A stretch of DNA of 64,000 bases from Phycisphaerales bacterium (GTDB lineage Bacteria; Planctomycetota; Phycisphaerae; Phycisphaerales; SM1A02): NCBI GenBank assembly GCA_022446795.1, contig JAKVBX010000018.1, positions 1-64,000 of the forward strand. Reading direction: 5' to 3'. The position numbers were made by a program, and so were the translations under genes. Under the pieces are notes generated by a model. It was not told the DNA's origin, did not search any database, and worked only from the letters and a program-made list of their open reading frames with translations. Position 1 is the first letter of the stretch; each line of letters starts with the position of its first letter. Shown one piece after another: positions 60,195-64,000 of this stretch.

Positions 60195-60210
60195 CGAGGA
60201 GTCCACATCA

Positions 60211-61260
60211 ATGGTAAAGGTACGAAGCGCCGCCCTCTGTGCGGCGGCGGTGTCTTGCACGCTGGCTGTACATGCAATCGGTGCCGAACTGAACGTTCCG
60301 GGTGAGTACCCGACAATCCAGGAGGCCATCGATGCCGCATCCGCGGGCGACACCATTCTCGTGGGACCTGGTGTCTACGACGGACCGATTGACATCAATG
60401 AGAACGTTCAGATCATCTCCACGGACGGAGCAGAGACGACGGCGATCGACGGATCCAGCACATCGGACAGTGTCGTATCGATCGTACAACGCAATCACTT
60501 CACGTTGCTCAAGGGCTTCACGATCCAGAATGGTGACGGCGGAACTCCCGTCGGCCAGGATGAGACGATCATCGTGGGTGGCGGCGTTCGCATCCTCGGT
60601 GGCTTTCCATCCATCGAGTCCTGCGTCTTCGAGAACAACCACTCCGGCTATGGCGGTGGTGTTCACAGTGATGGCGCCTTCGTGACCATCCGGGACTGCG
60701 TCTTCCGCGGGAACTCCGCTTCCGCGAATGCGGGCGGCGCCCTGGCCATCAACGGCGGCGTGGAGTTCGACTCCTGCGTCTTTGATGACAACTTCGCGAC
60801 CCAGGATGGCGGCGGTGTCAAGATCGTCAAGGGAACGTCCATGATCCGGAATTGCCAGATCACGAACAACTCTGCGCTCGACGGTGGCGGTCTCTTCTGG
60901 TATGCCGAGGAAGAGACGGGCCCACTGGTGGTCATGGATACGGTCATCACCGGGAACATGGCGAATGATGCCGGTGGCATCCGCGCGTTGTATGACCGCG
61001 CACCGGTCATCCTGACGGGCAGCACGGTCTGCGACAACGCCAATTTCCAGATCGTCGGTCCGTTCACGGAATCCGGGGACAACACGTTGTGTGTCTGCCC
61101 CGCTGACCTGGACAATGATGGCACGGTCGCCGTGGATGACGTCCTCATCCTCCTGACGCAGTGGGGCTCCGAGCCGGCGCTGGGTGACCTGGACTTTGAC
61201 GGGGAGGTCGGCGTGTCTGATCTCCTGGCCGTCCTGGCCGCCTACGGACCGTGCGAGTGA
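60211..61260 (+). CDS. Secreted beta-helix protein with dockerin-like tail
   Basis: 349 residues from the ATG at 60211 with GAGGAG 9 nt upstream. Signal peptide (VRSAALCAAAVSCTLAVHA) and beta-helix entering at 'VPGEYPTIQEAIDAASAGDT'. The C-terminal loops DLDNDGTVAVDDVLILLTQW and DLDFDGEVGVSDLLAVLAAY are dockerin-like. It is the inverted paralogue of 57334-58389; the block 'TSDSVVSIVQRNHFTLLKGFTI' is nearly shared. Function unknown. Confidence 0.85.
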   Translation: MVKVRSAALCAAAVSCTLAVHAIGAELNVPGEYPTIQEAIDAASAGDTILVGPGVYDGPIDINENVQIISTDGAETTAIDGSSTSDSVVSIVQRNHFTLLKGFTIQNGDGGTPVGQDETIIVGGGVRILGGFPSIESCVFENNHSGYGGGVHSDGAFVTIRDCVFRGNSASANAGGALAINGGVEFDSCVFDDNFATQDGGGVKIVKGTSMIRNCQITNNSALDGGGLFWYAEEETGPLVVMDTVITGNMANDAGGIRALYDRAPVILTGSTVCDNANFQIVGPFTESGDNTLCVCPADLDNDGTVAVDDVLILLTQWGSEPALGDLDFDGEVGVSDLLAVLAAYGPCE

Positions 61261-61287
61261 GCTGACGGCGCACGACTGCATACGAAG

Positions 61288-61320
61288 ACGGGGCCCGGCG
61301 TCGTAGACGCCGGGCCCCGT
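61288..61320. terminator. Perfect 15-bp hairpin between convergent genes
   Basis: ACGGGGCCCGGCGTC (61288-61302), a 3-nt loop GTA and the exact reverse complement (61306-61320). Very GC-rich, with no strong T-run on either side. It stands 28 nt after the beta-helix stop and 23 nt before the mdh stop, so it probably ends or stabilises both transcripts. Confidence 0.65.
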
Positions 61321-61342
61321 GTCATTGTGATGTTTCAAGTCG

Positions 61343-62293
61343 TCACACGAGTTCGGGGAAGGTCTCGCGGACCACACCGACCAGGTCCTTGACATGGCTG
61401 ACGGATTCATCCATGAGCGTCTTCTCTTCGTTGGAGAGGTCGATCTCGATGACCTGTTCCATGCCGTCCTTGCCCAGGATGCATGGCACACCCACGAAGT
61501 ACCCACCGACGCCGTACTCGGCATCGCAGTAGGCGGCACAGGGGAGGATCCGCTTCTTGTCCTTGATGATCGCTTCGGCCATCTGGATCGAGCCGCTGGC
61601 CGGGGCGTAGTAGGCGCTGGTACCCATGAGCTTGACGATCTCGCCGCCACCCACCTTGGCTCGTTCCACGCAGGCGGTGATGGTCTCGTCCGACAGCAGC
61701 TGCTGAACGGGAATGCCATGAACGCTGGTGTACCGAGGCAGGGGCACCATGTCGTCACCGTGTCCACCCATGAGCAGGGCTGTGACATCTTCGACACTGC
61801 AGCCGATTTCCATGGCGATGAAGGTGCGGAAGCGAGCCACGTCCAGGCAGCCAGCCTGCCCGATGATGCGATTGGTCGGGAACCCGGTCGTCTTCCAGGC
61901 GGTGTAGACCATCGCGTCCAGCGGGTTGGCCACGACGATGACCACGGAGTCCGGAGCATGTGTGGCGATCTGCTCAGACACGCTCTTGACGATCTTGACG
62001 TTGGTGGCGATCAGGTCGTCCCGGCTCATGCCCGGCTTGCGGGGGATGCCGGCGGTAACGATCACGACGTCCGAACCGGCGACATCCTTGTAGTCGCTGG
62101 TGCCGGTGATCTGGGCATCGAACCGTTCGATGGGACCACAGCAGGCCAGGTCCAACGCCTTGCCCTGGGCAACCCCGACCTTGTCCGGGATGTCCACGAG
62201 CACGATGTCGCCGAGTTCCTTGGCGGCGGCCCAGTGGGCACAGGTGGCTCCGACGTTTCCGGCTCCGATGACACTGATCTTGGCGCGACGCAT
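61343..62293 (-). CDS. mdh: Malate dehydrogenase
   Basis: 316 residues from the ATG at 62293. LDH/MDH superfamily: NAD-binding VIGAGNVGATCAHW, substrate-loop arginines in GIPRKPGMSRDDL (malate type rather than lactate type), catalytic Asp in LDVARFR and His in GGHGDDMVPL. Interconverts malate and oxaloacetate in the TCA cycle. The gene lies downstream of the tRNA-Ile on the same strand. Confidence 0.92.
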   Translation of the reverse strand: MRRAKISVIGAGNVGATCAHWAAAKELGDIVLVDIPDKVGVAQGKALDLACCGPIERFDAQITGTSDYKDVAGSDVVIVTAGIPRKPGMSRDDLIATNVKIVKSVSEQIATHAPDSVVIVVANPLDAMVYTAWKTTGFPTNRIIGQAGCLDVARFRTFIAMEIGCSVEDVTALLMGGHGDDMVPLPRYTSVHGIPVQQLLSDETITACVERAKVGGGEIVKLMGTSAYYAPASGSIQMAEAIIKDKKRILPCAAYCDAEYGVGGYFVGVPCILGKDGMEQVIEIDLSNEEKTLMDESVSHVKDLVGVVRETFPELV

Positions 62294-62407
62294 GGGTTCT
62301 CTCTCTTCCGTACGTTCGATTGGCGGGATCGTCGGGTCCACCCCGGTGACCGGGGACGGACCCTGATGAAGAATGCGGCGGATCCGGATTCCGGATCCGC
62401 CGTTGAA

Positions 62408-62481
<74 letters not shown>

Positions 62482-62519
62482 GCGCGAACGCGACAGGATA
62501 GCAGATGACCCCCCCATGG

Positions 62520-62550
62520 AAAAGGGGCCAGGGCTCAGGCCCTGGCCCCT
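62520..62550 (-). terminator. Intrinsic terminator after the sugar-dehydrogenase gene
   Basis: Minus-strand GGGGCCAGGGC and GCCCTGGCCCC arms (62524-62534 with 62539-62549) form a perfect 11-bp stem, with an A-T pair extending it, a TCAG/CTGA loop and a TTTT run (complement of 62520-62523). It lies about 32 nt after the stop of the gene ending at 62582. Confidence 0.82.
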
Positions 62551-62581
62551 CGTGGGGTTCGATATGGACTGTCCGGGAATC

Positions 62582-64000
62582 CTACTCGCAGGGCACGCCG
62601 TAATTGGCGAGCAGAGTAAGGATGTCATCCACGCTGATGACGCCGTCATCATTGAGGTCGCAGTCGCTGGGATTGCCGAAGTCGGCCAGCAGGGCCAGGA
62701 GGTCATTGACATCCCGGGTACCGTTGCCGTCGCAGTCGCCGACACATTCTTCCTCGTCCGGGATCACGCTGATCGTGATCTGGCCGTATCCCTGGGCTCC
62801 GGAAGCGCTACCGATACGGAAGTGGTACGTCGACCCCTCCGTCACGCTGTAGATGAAGGAGGTCTCGCCGCAGAGGATGGCCTCGAAGTTACCGCTCGGG
62901 CACTCGCCGTAGAGGCCGACCTCCGGGTTGAACACGACACCCGTGGTGGTCACCAGCATGGTGCCGCTGTCCATGGGCTGGAACTTGAACCAGACATCAT
63001 CACCGAACTCGCAGCTCTCAGTAACGGAACTCGCAGTGGCGTTCTCGGTGTTGTAGTCGTTGGGACCGGTGACAACGGAGATGGCCGTGGCGCACTCGTC
63101 GTTGTCCGGTGCATTCAGGCAGATCTCATCATCGCAGGGGAATCCATCGCCCAGGTATTCGCCACCGACCGTATCGCACTGGGCCTGCGTCGAACCGATG
63201 CACTGCTCGTTGAAGCAGCAGGCACCCACCGGGGAATCCGGGATGAGCTTGAAGACTTCACCATTGAGGTCGCAGATGTACAACTCGCCGTAGTAGTCCT
63301 CGCCGAAGCTGGAGATCGCGCCGATGGCGCCGGCGTTGGGCGTCAGCTCGGAAGTGCGATCGGTGTACTCGGTGACTCCACCGGCCTGGGTGTAGCGGAA
63401 CGTCCAGATGTTGTTGGAGCAGTAGTCCGCGAAGAAGTACGTCCCGCTCAGGGATGGAATGGCCGCGCCGCGGTAGACGTATCCACCGGTCACGGAGCAG
63501 CGGAAGGGAGAACCGCCATGGCTGTAGTCCCAGATCGGGAACGTCATGGTTCCGGAACTCGGGCATCCGCTGGTGTTGTAGCTCTGGTCACCCTCGTAGC
63601 AGCGCCAGCCATAGTTCTCACCACCGGGGCTGGACGCTGGCTGGTAGCTGATCTCTTCCCAGGCGTTCTGGCCGACGTCACCCATGTAGAGGTCGCCGGT
63701 GTCCCGGTCGAAGGAGCAGCGCCAGGCATTGCGAAGGCCATATGACCAGATCTCGGGTTCGCCGCCACCACTGGCGAACGGGTTGTCCGCGGGGATGGTG
63801 TAGGGAAGCGAGTCGACGTCGATGCGGAGCATTTTGCCCAGCAGGTTCGAGAGGTTCTGGGACCGGTTGCCCGGGTCACCTGCGGAACCGCCGTCACCAT
63901 TGCTGATGTAGAGATACCCATCCGGGCCGAAGTCGATCCAGCCACCGTTATGGTTGGTGTAGGGCTGCGAGATGAACATGACGACTTCTTCGGAACTGGA
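62582..64000 (-). CDS. Glucose/sorbosone dehydrogenase-type secreted protein with dockerin-like tail (5' partial)
   Basis: The frame stays open to the window end, so the ATG at 63979 is internal. The visible 472 residues begin inside a PQQ-dependent sugar dehydrogenase-like beta-propeller (NHNGGWIDFGPDGYLYISNGDGG, 'WSYGLRNAWRCSFDRDTGDLYMGDVGQ', ENYGWRCYEG). A Cys-rich region (GACCFNEQCIGSTQAQCDTVGGEYLG) follows, then a beta-sandwich domain (DECATAISVVTGPNDYNTENAT), and a dockerin-like tail (DCDGNGTRDVNDL, DLNDDGVISVDDI). Likely periplasmic or surface sugar oxidase; the N-terminal cofactor residues are outside the window. Confidence 0.85.
   Translation of the reverse strand, partial: SSSEEVVMFISQPYTNHNGGWIDFGPDGYLYISNGDGGSAGDPGNRSQNLSNLLGKMLRIDVDSLPYTIPADNPFASGGGEPEIWSYGLRNAWRCSFDRDTGDLYMGDVGQNAWEEISYQPASSPGGENYGWRCYEGDQSYNTSGCPSSGTMTFPIWDYSHGGSPFRCSVTGGYVYRGAAIPSLSGTYFFADYCSNNIWTFRYTQAGGVTEYTDRTSELTPNAGAIGAISSFGEDYYGELYICDLNGEVFKLIPDSPVGACCFNEQCIGSTQAQCDTVGGEYLGDGFPCDDEICLNAPDNDECATAISVVTGPNDYNTENATASSVTESCEFGDDVWFKFQPMDSGTMLVTTTGVVFNPEVGLYGECPSGNFEAILCGETSFIYSVTEGSTYHFRIGSASGAQGYGQITISVIPDEEECVGDCDGNGTRDVNDLLALLADFGNPSDCDLNDDGVISVDDILTLLANYGVPCE

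Noticed and set aside
60208-61959. 583-codon minus-strand ORF across the beta-helix gene and the mdh end
   Set aside because: It runs through the 15-bp hairpin and two real genes in wrong frames.

Overview
The window looks like chromosome from a high-GC bacterium of the Planctomycetota, most likely class Phycisphaerae. The evidence is the repeated secreted right-handed beta-helix proteins with runs of the 'DCNGNxIPDxCD' type and dockerin-like C-termini (DVNxDGxxDVNDxL), a ThiD2-ThiE fusion, tightly packed genes and long spurious antisense ORFs. The taxonomic call is inference from protein style; no 16S gene is present. I see no rRNA, insertion sequence, phage or CRISPR array.

Layout. 1-7.9 kb: three plus-strand secreted beta-helix proteins with dockerin-like tails (the first cut by the window edge, the next two overlapping by 4 nt), closed by a terminator-like hairpin. 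8-10.9 kb: an amino-acid permease fused to two UspA domains, then two very small membrane proteins. 10.9-18.9 kb: metabolic genes (PrpD/MmgE-type protein, fructose-1,6-bisphosphatase, thiolase, Nramp-like transporter, yeast-type cytosine deaminase, UbiX) and two lipoproteins. 18.9-22.2 kb: HlyD-type adaptor and TolC-type outer-membrane protein. 22.4-24.9 kb: a coupled run of DNA methyltransferase, metallophosphoesterase and TsaB. 25.2-30.6 kb: a receiver-like/GAF-like regulator with a textbook terminator, DnaE, and a small membrane protein. 30.7-36.9 kb: minus-strand block with a class IV aminotransferase, LptB, a PEGA lipoprotein and five proteins of unknown function. 37-42.5 kb: low-molecular-weight phosphatase, leucyl aminopeptidase, ThiD2-ThiE, PhnP-like hydrolase, a lone atpG and a cobalamin adenosyltransferase.

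42.5-56.2 kb is the most unusual part: a long minus-strand envelope locus. Reading in the direction of transcription it starts with a subtilisin-like lipoprotein. Next comes a seven-gene run (small lipoprotein, long secreted helical protein, small secreted protein, ExbB-like, ExbD-like, TonB-like, single-pass membrane protein). Then a sigma factor overlaps a membrane protein that may be its anti-sigma factor, followed by a membrane protein, a YcfL-like lipoprotein, an LpoB-like lipoprotein, a FlgT/CsgG-like protein and a CsgG-DUF4384-like protein. The locus ends with paralogues of the same small lipoprotein and small secreted protein found in the ExbB/ExbD run. The duplicated pair links the two runs and suggests one trans-envelope system with a proton-driven part and a peptidoglycan/outer-membrane part.

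56.3-64 kb: GAPDH, two closely related beta-helix proteins in opposite orientation around a voltage-gated K+ channel and a MOSC protein, malate dehydrogenase, tRNA-Ile(GAT) and a truncated glucose/sorbosone dehydrogenase-type protein with a dockerin-like tail. Many genes that lack a Shine-Dalgarno sequence have a TAnnnT box only 6-12 nt before the start codon, which suggests short-leader or leaderless mRNAs.
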